Part shown: positions 19,285 through 33,800 of the stretch, one piece after another
Numbering within the stretch: position 1 is the first letter of the stretch
Layout of the letters: every line of letters starts with the position of its first letter
Origin: Paenibacillus sp. Soil787
GTDB taxonomy: Bacteria; Bacillota; Bacilli; Paenibacillales; NBRC-103111
DNA length: 64,000 nucleotides
Assembly: GCF_001429545.1 (NCBI RefSeq)
Contig: NZ_LMSP01000048.1
Span: 156,293 to 220,292, forward strand
Direction: 5' to 3'
Position numbers and translations under genes: made by a program
Notes under the pieces: model-generated
The model's input: only the letters and a program-made list of their open reading frames with translations
The model's database searches: none
Told to the model about the DNA's origin: nothing

Positions 19285-22200
19285 TCAAATCTCGAAAATA
19301 TCAACCAAACCATCCAGTTCTTCCAAGGAAAGCTCATGATCGCCGAGGTCGCTCGGGGTCAGCTCAGGTCCTTGTTTATTCACGCAGTGCTCCATAATTT
19401 CCAGCAGGTGCTTCTTAAAGCTATTTTGCAACTGGGTAATCGTGGTCTGATTGTACTCCTGGAGATTGTAGGCAAAACGAACACTTAGTTTGCCGCCTTG
19501 AATCATAGCGGTCACGTCGAGCGTAAACAAACGCTCCGCTTCCGGGCTCATCGGCTCTCCCATATCATACGGCGACACTGTGAACCATTTTGTCGTTACG
19601 TCCGAGTCGAACTGACCCAAATAGTTGAAACCAATCTCAGGCTTTGGAGCCAGGTTCAAACGCAGCTCCTCTGGAGACATGAATCTCAGCAGATCGAATC
19701 CGATACCCTTGTTCGGTATACGCCTTACTTGCTCTTTGATCCGCTTAATATGTGAGCTCGTATCATTCGATCCTTTCAAGTCGAGTACAATCGGGAACTG
19801 TGCTGTGAACCAACCGACTGTTCTCGACACGTTGACCTGCCCCTCCAAGATTTCCCTGCCGTGCCCTTCCATATTGACGATCACGCTGTCCTGCTTCGTC
19901 CAGTCCCCGACGCTTAAGCCTAAAGCCGTCAACAAAATGTCCGGAATGTCCGTGTGATAAGCTTGATTCACCTGCTTAAGCAAACGCTCTGTCTCTTCCT
20001 CGTTCAGCTCAAAAGCAGTACTTCGCGTATGAATGAGTTTCAATTCTTCCGCTTTTTTATCTTTCGGCAGCGCAGCCCAGGACAAGCCGCCCATTTGCTG
20101 CCAGTAATTCTTTTCCTTTGCCAATTCTTTGCCAGCGGCATAGGACTTCAGCTGTTCCGTCCAAACTTGATAGGAATCCGTTTTATCCTGAAACAGGATA
20201 TCCTCACCGTTCATCGCTTGTTCATACCCTAAAGCAAAATCCTCCAGAATAATGCGCCAGGAAACGCCATCGATCACGAGATGATGCGCGACGATTAGCA
20301 GATGGTCACAGCTTATCGTTCTGAACAATGCCAGCTTGACCAAAGGCCCCTCGTTCAAATCCATGCTCGACTGCAAGCGGTTTGCCTCTTCGGTAATAAC
20401 CGATGATTCATCGGCTTGATTCCTTACATCGATCACTTTCAGGTGTACCAAAGGTTCCTCCAAACCGCGGATCTGTGCAACGACTTTGTCGTTGTCTACC
20501 CGGAAAACGGTTCTTAGCGCATCATGATGCTTGATTATTTGGGTGAATATGTTGCGGACAATAGACTCCTTAAATCCATGTGTACTCTGCAGCAGGATCG
20601 ATTGATTCCAATGATGCATGTCAGTGAATCTCTGGGCGAAGAACCATCGTTGGATTGGAGACAGCTCCAATTCCCCGACAACCGTTTCTTGGCTGCTTTT
20701 ACGGCCTAATGTTTGTACGTATGAACTCACTTTTTCAATAACGGGATTTTGGAACAAATCCTTCATTTCCAGCATCAAATCATGTTTATACAAACGCGTT
20801 GACACCTGAATGGCTTTGATCGAATCGCCGCCAAGCTCAAAGAAATTATTCTTGATGCCGATTGGGCTCACGCCCAGCACTTCTTCCCATACTTCCGCAA
20901 GCAGACGCTCTAGTTCATTTCTAGGCGCTTCATACTCCGTGCCTGAGATAGCTGTTCCCAGTTCAGGCTCCGGAAGTGCTTTGCGGTCAATTTTACCGTT
21001 AGGCGTCAGAGGCATTTGTCCCAGTTGAATAAAATAGGATGGCACCATGTAATCGGGCAATGATTCGGCTACATGCTCTCTCAGGTTTGATATGGGAACA
21101 CTTAATCTGCCTGTGAAATAAGCGCACAAGTACTGGTGGCCATGATGGTCTTCAAGGGCGATGACAATCGCTTCTTGAATCAAGTCATGATCCAGCATGA
21201 CAGATTCAATTTCCGATAATTCAATACGGTATCCTCTGATTTTCACCTGATGATCGATCCGTCCCAAGTACTCGATATTCCCATCAGGCAGCCAGCGGGC
21301 AAGATCGCCGGTATGATAGATATGTTCACTTGGAGCAAACGGATTGTCCGTGAACTTCTCATCCGTCAGTTCCGGCTTATTCACGTATCCTCTAGCCAAT
21401 CCGACACCGCCGATGCACAATTCGCCGGGTACGCCGATCGGCTGCAGCAAGTTATCTGCGCTCATGATGTACACCTGTGTATTTGGAATCGGGTAACCGA
21501 TTGGTACCACACCCGTATGCAGGTCTGAATGACTGGCCTTCCAAATGGTTGCGCAAATCGTCGTTTCGGTCGGTCCGTACGCATTCATGTACTGCACTTT
21601 TCCTTCCCACCTGCGGATCAATTCGAATGAGGTAGCGGATCCGGCGGTAATCAGCTTCTTCAGAGAGCTCATCCGCTGCGGATTCAGGTGCGTCATGTAG
21701 GTCGGCGGCAAGGTAAGAATGGAGATCTGGTGTTCACTTACATAATCTTCAAACCTTGTGTAATTACCAATGATCTCCTTGGACAACACGTAGAGCGAAG
21801 CTCCCGTCAGCAGCGCCATAAACATTTCCCAAACCGAAGCGTCAAAGGAACTGCTGGCAAATTGTCCGATCCGGTCATCGGCCGTCACATCTAGCCCATT
21901 CTCAAAAAATGCCTGTAAATTAGCTATACCCGCATGCTCGAGCATAATCCCCTTCGGTTTGCCTGTTGTTCCCGACGTATAGATGATGTAGGCCAAATTG
22001 TAGGATGTACTAGCTGAGCCTAAGTTGGTGTCTAATTTGAAAGTCAGATCTGTTTCCTCAAGCGCTACAACTTCCGCGGCAAATCCTATTGGACGTTCCG
22101 CCTTCTGAGTAACGATTAACGAGGCAGCACTGTCTTCAAGCATGTAGCGAATCCGATCCGCCGGATAGTCGATGTCGATCGGCAAGAACGCGCCTCCGGC

Positions 22201-25200
22201 TTTAAGAATGGCTAGTATCGTGACGATCAAATCGGCGGAACGCGCCATCATGACGCCAACAATGCAGTCTGCGGCGACGCCATTCTCGCTTAATACCCTC
22301 GCTAAGCGGTTTGCTTTGGCATTCAACTGACGGTACGTCATCCGTTCATTGTCCCAGACGACAGCCACATGATCCGGCGTCTTCTCCGCCTGCCGCTCGA
22401 ATAGCTCCTGTATTGTACAGTTCTGCGGGTAATCGGCTTTCGTTTGATTAAAATCTACGACAATCTGCTTCTTTTCTTCCAAAGAGAGCATGTCGATTTG
22501 CGCTAACTGCGCATCAGGCTGATCGGCAATTTCCTGTAAAACACGAACGAAATGACGCCCAAAACGTTCCATCGTTTCTTGTTTGAACAGCGCCGTGCAG
22601 TACTCGATCGTCAATTCCAATTCGTCTTGATCTTCCATGGCAAGCATGGTCAGGTCGAACTTCGATGTCGTATGCGGAACCTCAAACGGAATAAAGGTCA
22701 ATGGCTTGATGCCGATCGATGTATTCCCGATATTTTGCATAATAAACATCGTATCAAACAGCGGATTGCGGCTTAAATCGCGCTGCAGCTCCAGCTTTTC
22801 CACCAGCGTTTCGAATGGATAGTCTTGATTTTCGTAAGCCATTAGCGCCTGTTCTTTGACTTCGGCCAAAAACTGCTTAAACGTCTTGGAACTTTCAGGC
22901 CGGTTCCTCATGGCAAGCGTATTGACGAACATCCCGATGACATGTTCCAAATCAGCATGCGATCTGCCGGCAATTGGCGTTCCGACCACAATATCCGATT
23001 GGTTGGCATATTTCGACAGCAGCACATTGTAAGCAGCAAGCAGTACCATATAGAGTGTCGTGCCGCTCATCGCCGCCAACTGATGAAGCTGTCTCAGCAG
23101 CGATTTATCCGCTCTGAACGTTACGCTGTGTCCAATAAAGCTGCGCATAGAAGGTCTTCCATAATCCATAGGCAGATCGAGCAGCGGAACTTCACCTTCA
23201 AACATCATTAGCCAGTAGGATTCCTGCGCTTTGATCGTTTCCGACTGGAACAGACGGTTTTGCCATGCCGAGAAATCCTTGTATTGAATTCGGAGCTGCG
23301 GCAGTGGTTTCATTTGGTACAACTGTACGAATTCTTGGATAAAAATACCCATCGACACCCCGTCGGAAATGAGATGGTGCATGTCGAACAGCAGCAAGTG
23401 GCGTTCTTCCTCCAGCTTCACCAGTCCGACTCTGAAGAGAGGCGCGGTCTTCAAGTCGAACGGCCTGACAAACTGCCGGGTCATCTCATCAAGCGACGGT
23501 AACGAATCTGCCGCATACTCCATGTAATCCACTTGTATCTCAAGATTAGAATGTACCCTCTGAACCGGTTCTCCATCGACCGTATCAAACGATGTGCGCA
23601 GCGTTTCATGACGGTCTACCAGCCTTTGGAAAGCACCTTCAAACTGCTGGACATCGAGCTTGCCTTCAATCGTCATGGCACCTGGCATGTTATAGGTGGT
23701 GCTTCCGCTATCCAGCAAATTCAAGATAAACAATCGCTTCTGTGCGGACGATAGCGGGTAATACAGCTGCTCTGCCGCCAATTGAATCGACTCGTATCTC
23801 GAGAGTCCTGCTCCTTGTATGTAAGCTGCAAGCTCCTTGACAGAAGCCGTCTCAAAAACAGCTCTCAACGGTACTTCGACCTGGAACTCTTTGTACATTT
23901 GCGAGACTAGCGTCATTGCGCTGAGCGAATGGCCTCCAAGATCAAAGAAGTTATCGAGCAACCCGATTTGACCGATTTCCAGCAAATCCTGCATCAAACC
24001 AATCAGTTTGGCTTCCGCAGCGCTGGAAGGAGCAACATATTCCTTTTTGGCCATAAGATCCGTATCCGGCTCCGGCAAAGCCTGCTTATCCACTTTGCCG
24101 TTCGGGGTAAGCGGCATGGCTAACAGCTGCATGAAGTACGACGGAACCATATAAGCCGGCAGTTTTTTCCCTAAGTGCGCCCTAAAATCGTCAAGTGTAA
24201 ACACATCATCTGCGGTAATATAGGCGCATAGATACGTTTGTCCGCGATGGTCGTCCTTCGCTAACACAACCGTTTCGTTAATGAGCGGATGCTGCAGGAT
24301 GACGGATTCGATCTCGCCGAGCTCGATCCGGTAACCTCTCACCTTCACCTGTTCGTCCAGACGACCGATGAAATCGATCGTACCGTCAGGCAATCTGCGG
24401 GCAAGATCTCCTGTCTTATACATCCGTTCGCTCCCATTATTCCCGGCTGCAAACGGATTCCGCACAAACTTCTCGGCAGTCAGATCCTCGCGGTTTAAAT
24501 ACCCGCGCGCCAAACCGTTACCGGCAATGCACAGCTCGCCGATGACGCCGATAGGCTGCAGACCGCCCTCTCGACTCACAATATAGATTTGCGTACCCGC
24601 AATCGGTCTCCCGATCGTAATCTCTTTGTTTGAATTCAGACCTCTTTCGTATGTGGCTACAACACTATTCTCCGTCGGTCCGTATTCATTCACCAACTCG
24701 ATGTGCGGGTGAAGCTGCTTGCTGCGTGAGACCACATTATCGCTCACTTTCTCCCCGGCCAACGTCACGATACGAAGTGAGCTTGAATCCTCTTCGCTCA
24801 TGCACTCGAGCAGCGCTGCATATAAGCTTGGTACGCTGATGAAACGCGTGACTAAATGCGCAGCAATTTGCTTTTTCATGAGCAGCGGATCCTTCGCTTC
24901 CTCTTCTTGCGGCAAAATAACCGTTGCCCCAGCAATGATCGGCGTGAAGAAGCTGGTCACGAAGCCGTCAAAGGCGAAGGAGAATAACTGCAGAACCGAA
25001 TCGTTGATATCCAACGCGTATTCGACTTTTCTCCACAGCAGATTACTGACAATGCTGGCGTGCTCGATCATGACGCCTTTAGGCATTCCTGTCGTACCCG
25101 ATGTGTAAATGATGTACGCCAGATCAGTGGAATCATTAACCTTCGGCAGATTCGATTCGTCAGCGTTATAATGGCGCCCGTCATGGAGATCGAGCCATTT

Positions 25201-27829
25201 GCCATCGAAGGCAGTATGAACGTCCTTACTCATGATTGCGACCAGATGCGACTGACTCAGGACGAGTTTGATGTTACTGTCATTCAACATGTAGCGAATC
25301 CGTTCCACAGGATACTGTGGGTCGATCGGCACATAAGCCCCGCCTGATTTCAGAATGGCCAGGATACCAATAACCAGTTCTAATGAACGATCCGCCATAA
25401 TGCCTACACATGTCTCCGGACCGACGCCATGATCCCGAAGTGTCCTTGCCAAACGGTTAGCTGTTCCATTTAGCTCCGCATAGGTCAATTGCACGCCTGC
25501 GCAAACGACTGCTGGCTGATCCGGCGTCTTCTCCGCCTGCTCCTCGAACAGCCCGTGAAGTGTCTTGCCGGTAGGCAAATCTATCTTTGTTTCATTGAAA
25601 GTAACTAGCAATTGGTGCAGTTCCGCTTCGTTCAGCACCGTCATGTCAGCCAGACTGATATCCGCGTTTTTAACCGCCGACTGCAGCAATTGAACGAAAT
25701 GACGTCCGATCCGTTCCACCGTTGCTTTCTTAAACAATTTGACGCCGTAATCAATAAACAATTCTATTTCGCCATTTGCTTCTCTGGCTTCGAATGTCAG
25801 GTCAAATTTGGCAATGCCGTCATGCATAGCTGATGCAGCCAATTTCAAGTTGTCGCTCGGGCCATCCGATTGCAAATGCGTATCGATGTTCTGCAGGATA
25901 AACATCGTATCGAACAGCGGGTTACGGCTTAGATCCCGAGCCACGCCAATGTGTTCCACCAGCCGCTCGAACGGGTAATCCTGATTCGTATAGGCTTCCA
26001 GCGCATGATGCTTCACATCGGCTATGAACTCACGGAAAGTCTTTTCCGCCTCAACCCGATTCCGCATCGCCAGTGTATTAACGAACATCCCGAGTACGCC
26101 CTCCGTGTCCGGATGCGATCTCCCTGCGATTGGGGTTCCGACTACGAACTCCTGCTGCCCGGTGTATTTGGCTAGAAGCACGTTGTATGCGGCTAGGAGC
26201 ACCATAAACAGGGTGCTGTCCGTTTGCGAAGCAAGCTGTCCAAGCTGCGTACAGAGCTCACTTTCGACGACGATATGAACACGATCGCCTTCAAAGCTTT
26301 GTACGGCAGGTCTGACAAAATCGGCCGGCAGATTGAGCACCGGAATTTCTCCGGCAAACGTATCTAACCAATAGGTTTCTTGCTTTTTATAATCATCAGT
26401 CTCGAACCAAGCATTTTGCCATACGGCAAAGTCTTTATATTGAATTCCTGGCTCAGAAAGACGCTCACCCTTGTATAACCGCATCCATTCATCCATCATA
26501 ATGCCCATGGATACACCGTCTGAGATGATATGATGCATATCCATAAGGAATAAGTGCCGCCCATCGGCAAGCTTAGCCAGACCTGCTCTAAGGAGCGGAG
26601 CTCTGTTTAATTTAAATGGACGCACAAACCGTAATGCGAGCTCTGCAAGTTCGGATTCATTGGCATCGATATTTTCGACGATGGTTTCATCCATCGTTTC
26701 GACCGAGAATTCAATGTCCGTATGGATTTGCTGCACCGGTTCACCGTGAATCGTTGCAAAGGAGGTTCGCAGGATCTCATGTCTGGCAATAAGCTCCTTC
26801 AGAGCGGCTTCCAGCCTAGGCATATCTAACTCGCCTTCAAGAATGAAAGCCTCTGGCATGTTATATCCGGTGCCTGCGCCTTCAAACTCGCTGAGAATGT
26901 ACATCCGCTTTTGCGCAGATGATACCGGATAATAGTCCTGTTCATCCAGCACTCGCCCAATGGATACATAGGCCTCTTTAACGGCCGTTTGGATATATGC
27001 AGCGATCGCTTCAACACTCGGAGTATCAAACAATACCTTTAACGGCACTTCCACTTGGAACGCCTTGTGCATCGCGGAAATAAGCGTCATCGCCTTCAAC
27101 GAGTGCCCGCCCATTGCGAAGAAATCGTCAAGCACCCCGATCTGGCCGCAGCCGAGCACCTCCTGCCAAATTTGCGCAAGCTCATCTTCCAACTCTGTTC
27201 TCGGCGCCACATAAGCCGTACCCGAATCCAGCCCGCCTTCCGGCTTCGGCAGCGCTTTGCGGTCGATTTTACCGTTGGCGGTAAGCGGGATTCGATCCAG
27301 CTTCACAAAGTACGACGGGATCATATACGCCGGCAAATCACTGCCGATATGCGCCCTTAGCTCGGACACCGTCAGCTCCCCGTCTGCGATGAAGTAGGCG
27401 CACAGGAACTTTTGCCCCTGCTCGTCATCCTGCGCCAGCACCGTCGCTTCCTTAATTCGCTCGTGCCTCAGCAGCTGCGTCTCAATCTCCCCGAGCTCGA
27501 TGCGATGCCCACGGATCTTCACCTGATGGTCGATCCGTCCGTAATATTCCATCTCGCCGCTAGGCAGCAGACGCGCAAGATCACCGGTTCGATACAGCCG
27601 TTCCTCCGGCTTGTATGGATTCGGAACGAACCGCTCCGCCGTCAGCTCCTCGCGGTTCAAATATCCGCGCGCGACGCCGTCTCCGCCCACGTAAAGCTCG
27701 CCGACAACGCCGATCGGCACCAGCTTACGCTGCGCGTCGAAGATGTAGCTCGTCAGCGTCGGAATCGGACGGCCGATGTTGCTCAGGTTCGTTTCGATTT
27801 CGCGATCCGTTATTTCTTTATAGGTACCG
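19285..27829 (-). CDS. NRPS subunit 1, 3' part after frameshift: end of A3, T3, modules 4 and 5, E5
   Basis: Continues subunit 1 in the next frame. Its reading frame is open upstream to 28167, but that stretch is a wrong-frame translation of A3, so real homology begins about 27825 (TYKEITDREIET). Contents: the C-terminal part of A3, T3 (GGHSL), C4 (HHIISDG near 26515-26545), A4, T4, C5 (HHLISDG near 23355-23390), A5, T5 (GGDSI), and E5 (HHLVIDG near 20255-20290). A4 reads DGTITAEVVK, one residue from the tyrosine code DGTITAEVAK. A5 reads DAWTIAAICK, the gramicidin S phenylalanine code. The C-terminal tail (LEELDGLVDIFEI) resembles a COM donor for subunit 2. There is no plausible start codon at the junction. 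If the 7-base gap is real, modules 3 to 5 would not be made as one chain with modules 1 and 2. Confidence 0.85.
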
Positions 27830-30800
27830 TCGTTTCTGTAATTCCGTACATATTGATCAGCTGCGTATCCGGATACTTCCTCTTCCACGGTTTCAGCATG
27901 ATAGGATTCAGCGCTTCCCCGCCGAAGATGACGCAGCGGACGGCAAGCCCCTTGCCCGGCTGCTGAAGTTCCTCTTGGATCAGCGTGTAGAATGCGGTCG
28001 GCGTTTGATTCAGTATCGTCACTTGCTCCTGCCGCAGCAGCTGTGCGAATGCTTTCGGGTTTTGCGCGGTTGTCTTTGGCACAACCACACACCGGCCGCC
28101 ATACAGCAGCGCCCCGTACATTTCCCACACGGAGAAATCGAAGCAGAAGGAGTGGAATACGGTCCACACGTCGCGTTCGCTGAAATCGAATTGCAGCTGG
28201 TCATGAATGAGCAAACGTACGACATTCTGATGCTCGATCATAACGCCCTTCGGCTTGCCGGTTGTGCCGGACGTGTAGATGATGTAGGCCATATCGTGCG
28301 GCCCATTCACCGGTTCCAGGCCAGCAGAATCCCAGGTGTAAAGCTCACCATCGCTTATATCGAGTACAGCGCCGTCATAAGGTACTTTTCCGGCTAGATG
28401 CGGCTGCGTCAGCAGGACGCAGACTCCGCTGTCCTCCAGCATGAACTGTGTGCGCTCCTGCGGATAGTCCGGATCGAGCGGCACATAGGCGCCGCCTGCT
28501 TTGAGTGTCGCGAGGATACCTACGATCATATCGAGCGAGCGCTCGACGAGCAGGCCGACCCTAACGTTCGGTCCTACTCCGTGGCTGCGAAGCACGCAAG
28601 CCAAACTGCCCGCGCGTTCATTCAGCTGACGGTACGTCAGATGTTCTTCACCGCATGATACAGCGATGCGCTCCGGCGTCCTTTGCACCTGCTCCTCGAA
28701 TAAACCGTGGATCGTTTGATCCTGCGGGAACGACGCTCCGGTCTGGTTGAATTCGTCCAGCAGCTGCATTTTTTCCGCACCAGAAAGCATGTCGATATCC
28801 CCTAATCTGATATCTGAATCCGCCGATACGGCGTGAAGAATTTGTAGAAAATGCTGCGCAAGCCTTTCTGCAGTCGCACGATGGAATAAGGCTGTGCCAT
28901 ATTCGAGATGGAACGCAATCTCGTCTTCCCCTTCAGCAGCTTCGAGCGACAGATCGAATTTCGCAACGTTTCTGTCTAATCTGAAAGGTGAGAATGCCAG
29001 ATCGGCGATTCGGATGGCTTCATCTCCCGTATTTTGCAACACGAACAAGACATCGAACAGCGGATTACGGCTTAAGTCGCGCCGAACGTTCAGCTTATCG
29101 ACCAACTCTTCGAAAGGATAATCTTGATTTTCAAAGGACCTCAGAGAGGATTCCTTGACCTCCGCCAAAAACTGTTTGAACGATTTCCCAGCCTCCGGAT
29201 AGTTTCTAATTGCCAAAGTGTTGACGAACATCCCGATTGTGCGTTCCACATCTGCATGCGGTCTTCCGGCAATTGGCGAACCGATGATGATATCCTCTTG
29301 ACCGGAATATTTGGCCATGAGCACGTTGTAGGCTGCGAGCAGCACCATATAAAGCGTCGTACCGGATTCCGCAGCCAGCTTGTGCAGTTCCTGCATCAGC
29401 TCTTTGCCGGTATCAAATGTGACGCGATCGCCATCAAAGCTTTGTACGGGCGGTCTTACATAGTCGGTTGGCCAATCAAGCACTGGAATTTCACTGGAAA
29501 AAGCGTCGAGCCAATAGGCTTCTTGGCGCTTCAAATCCTCACTTTGCAGCCGTTCGTTCTGCCATACGGCAAAATCTTTGTATTGTATGCGCAGTTCAGG
29601 CAATCTTGCCCCCTCGTACAAATCGGTAAATTCACGCATAAGCACCGAAACGGAAATGCCGTCTGAGATGATGTGATGCATGTCACATAGCAGCACATGG
29701 CGTTCCGCTGCCAAGCGCACAAGACCGACCCGCAAGAGCGGCGCCTGACTTAAATTGAACGGTTTGATGAAATCACGAACTATAGTAGAAACGTTGGCTT
29801 CTTCCGCCTCCATCACTTCGACGTCGAATGACACATGTGCATGCACCTTTTGTACCGGCATGCCATCCACCGTATGCAGCGAAGTGCGAAGCGCTTCGTG
29901 GCGCAGAATCAATCCCCGGAAAGCTTCTGTTAACCGTTCATGGTCCAGCTTTCCTTCAACCAGCATCGCATCCGCCATATTATAGCTTGTGCCTGTTTCA
30001 TCCAGTTGATGGATAACGTACATCCGCTTCTGCGCTGATGATACGGGATAGAACTCCTGCTCTGGCACAGGCGCAATCTCTAAGTAGCTCTTCTCATCCG
30101 AATCGATCATGTAAGCTGAGACAGCGGCAATCGTTGGATTTTGGAACAAAGTACGCAGCGGTACTTCCACACCGCACGCTTTGTGCATTTGCGAGATGAG
30201 CATCATCGCTTTCAGCGAGTGACCCCCGAGCTGGAAGAAATCGTCTTGAATGCCGATTTGGTCGATGCCAAGCACCTCTTGCCATACAGAAGCAAGCTTT
30301 GCTTCCATGACATTCGTCGGTGCAACAAATGTGGTTCCTAAATGAACACTGCCTTCGAGAGCCATCAGTGCTTTGCGGTCCAGTTTACCGTTTGGCGTAA
30401 GCGGCATTTTATCCAGCTGCACGAAATGGGACGGGACCATGTAAGCTGGCAGCTGACCTGTCAGGTGTTCGCGAAGCTCCGGAATCGTCAACGTTCTATC
30501 CGCAACGAGATAAGCGCACAAGTATTTTTGCTGCGCTTGATCGTTTCTGGCGATAACAACGGCTTCCTTGATACTTTCATGCTTCAGCAGGCTCGCTTCG
30601 ATTTCTCCGAGCTCGATGCGGTAGCCTCTAATTTTCACCTGATGGTCGCCTCTGCCAAGGAATTGCATGTTACCGTCCGGCATCCATCTGGCCATATCCC
30701 CTGTGCGATACATCCGTTCACCGGGTTCAAACGGATTATCGACAAACTTGTCAGCGGTTAGCTCCGGCTGATTATAATAACCCCTGGCAACCCCGATTCC

Positions 30801-33800
30801 GCCGATACACAGCTCGCCAATGACACCAACCGGCTGCAGCTTCAATTGTGGGTCAAGCACATAAAACTTCATATTCGGCAGCGGCTTCCCGATCGGCACA
30901 TGACCGAAATACGGCAGTGATGCATCGGTGTGTTCGTAGAAGCTGGAATCAATACAAGCTTCCGTCACGCCGTAACTGTTCACAATCCGCATCCTATGGC
31001 CGAATCGTCTTTGCAGATTGGTGAAATCTTCGGCAGAGCAGCTGTCCGATCCCAAAATAAGCAAATTCAGCTGGCTCATGTCCAAATCGTGATCGTAAAT
31101 ATATTGCATCAACGGTACGATGAGCGCCGGCGTCGACTCAAAGATATTGATTTCATAGTTCTTAATAAGCGAGTAAAGCGAAGCTGGATCCAGCTTTACA
31201 TCATTTGGACAAATAATCAGCTTACCGCCGTTCAGCAGCGCTCGCGCCATATCCCCAGCGAATACGTCGAATGCAAAGCTCGCCATCTGCAGCAGGCTAA
31301 CCTGGAACGTATCCAGTTTGTATGCCTCTCTCCAGGCGAAAGCAACATTCGTGTAGCTGCCGTGTTCGATCATAACGCCTTTTGGCTTCCCAGTCGTACC
31401 CGAGGTATAGATAATATAGGCCAGTTGATCTTCTCTGTTAACGATCCCGAGATTGGTAGAAGCCTCGGAGTACAAGCCATTATCCTCAAAACAAACAATT
31501 TCTTTATCAAAAGATACCCGGCGTGCAATCGCGCGCTGAGACAACATTAGCTCCGCACGGCTGTCTGCCAGCATGTACCCAATCCGTTCATCCGGGTACT
31601 CAGGATCAATCGGCAAATACGTGGCTCCCGCTTTCCAAACAGCGAGCACGCCGATGATCATGTCAATCGAACGGTCAACCATAATCCCTACGACGCTTTC
31701 CGACTGAATTCCTTTGGTAAGGAGCTTCCGCGCAAGCTGATTCGCCATGCTGTTAAGCGTCCTGTAGGTAAGCAGCTCCTCTTCACAAACTACCGCTACA
31801 TGATTAGGTGTTTTCTTCACTTGTTCTTCAAAAAGCTCTGTGAACGTTTTGCCAGATGGATAAGCCCGCTCCGTCTCATTGAACCCTTCCAAGAGCAGCC
31901 GCTTTTCATCCCCCGTTACCATGGCAATCTCTGCTAGTGTGATATCCGGACATTCCGTAACACACTTCAAAATTTCGATATAATGCCCAGCCAGACGTTC
32001 CATTGTCGACTTCGCAAACAGCTTCGTACAATACTCCAGCTGGAATACAAGCTCCAGTTCCTTCTCCGTCGCTTCCAATGACAGGTCGAATTTAGCGATA
32101 CGGTTATCCGAAATGTAGGGCACGAAAGTTAAGGAATCGCCCATCTCCAGCATCATCAGGTCTTTCATTTGAAGGCTGAACATCGTATCGAACAAAGGGT
32201 TCCTGCTCATATCCCTTGCGACATCCAGCTTTTCCACCAACAGCTCAAACGGATAATCCTGATGTTCAAAAGCGTGCAATGCGTTAAACTTCACATCTTC
32301 CAGGAAATTGCGGAAGCTTAAGGCTGGAATCGGACGGTTGCGGAGAGCAAGCGTGTTAACGAACATTCCGATCGTATGCTCCACATCAGGGTGTGGCCTG
32401 CCTGCCACCGGTGTGCCCACAACGATATCGTCTTGACCCGCATATTTAGCGAGAAGTACGTTGTATGCCGCTAACAGCAGCATGTACATCGTCGTGCCCG
32501 TTTCTGCGGCAATACGGTTTAGCCGAATCATCAATTGATGGCCAGTACCGAATAGGATGCTGTCACCTTCAAAGCTTTGCACCGACGGCCGCGGAAAATC
32601 GGCAGGCATAGTAAGTACAGGAATCTCACCAGCAAAAGCTTCCAGCCAGTAGGCTTCCTTCTTTTTCATTGCGCCTGACTGAAAAGATTCGTTCTGCCAG
32701 ACCGCAAAGTCTTTATAGGACACCGACACTCTTGCAGGCTCTAACCCGCGGTATAAATCTGCCAATTCGCTAACGAGAATCTCGATCGACAGTGCATCGG
32801 AAATGATGTGATGCATATCGAACAAGAACAAGTGCCGATTTTCATTGATTTTTGCAAGTCCAATTCGAATTAACGGGGCTTGATCCAGTTTAAATGGCTG
32901 AACAAACTTGTTTACGAGAAAATCAATAGAGTCATCAGACCCTTGACTATCATATTGAATGGTAAAATCAATGTGGTTGTGTACTTTTTGTACAGGGTGT
33001 CCATCGATGGTGTGAAAGGAAGTGCGAAGCATGTCGTGACGAACAGCCAATCGGTTGAAGGCAGCTTCCAATTGTCTTGGATCCAAAGGTCCTTCGACGG
33101 TAAAAATGCCAGGCATGTTATAGGCCGTTCCCGTGCCTTCGAATTGGTTCAACACATAAAGTCGCTTCTGAGATGAGGATAGGGGGTAATATTCTTGTTG
33201 TTCTGCAGGTAAAATTGTGGTGAATGTACCTTCGGTAGCTTGGTCTATGTAGGGAGAAATCGCCGTAATCGTCGGCGTCTCAAACAAAACTCGAAGCGGC
33301 AGCTCTACATGAAATAACTGATGAATACGCGAAATGATCTGCATAGCTTTCAAGGAATGGCCGCCAAGCTCAAAAAAGTTGTCCTGCACGCCGATTCGTT
33401 CTTGCTCTAATATTTCCTGCCAGATCGATACAAGCTTTTCTTCTGTATCGCTGCTTGGCGGCATATATTCACGGCCAGTCATAGCGAGCCCTGCAGGCTT
33501 AGGCAGCGCTTTGCGATCAATCTTTCCGTTCCCTGTGATCGGCATTCTATCCAAATGTACGAAATGCGAAGGTACCATATACGCCGGAAGCTCCAGCGCT
33601 AAGTGCATGCGCAGTTCAGAAACCGCCAGCTCCGCCTCGCTAATCAGATACGCGCACAAATATTTTTGCGCTTGCGCATCATCGAGTGCGATAACAGTAA
33701 CCTCATGAATCATTGGGTGCTCAAGCAATCTCGTTTCGATTTCGCCCAATTCGATGCGGTGTCCGCGGATTTTCACCTGATTGTCGATCCGGCCCAAATA

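Noticed and set aside
27829..28167. Extra 5' stretch of the second open frame of subunit 1 as a real N-terminus
   Set aside because: These residues are a wrong-frame reading of A3, which is coded in the other frame. The frame starts at GTG without a ribosome site.
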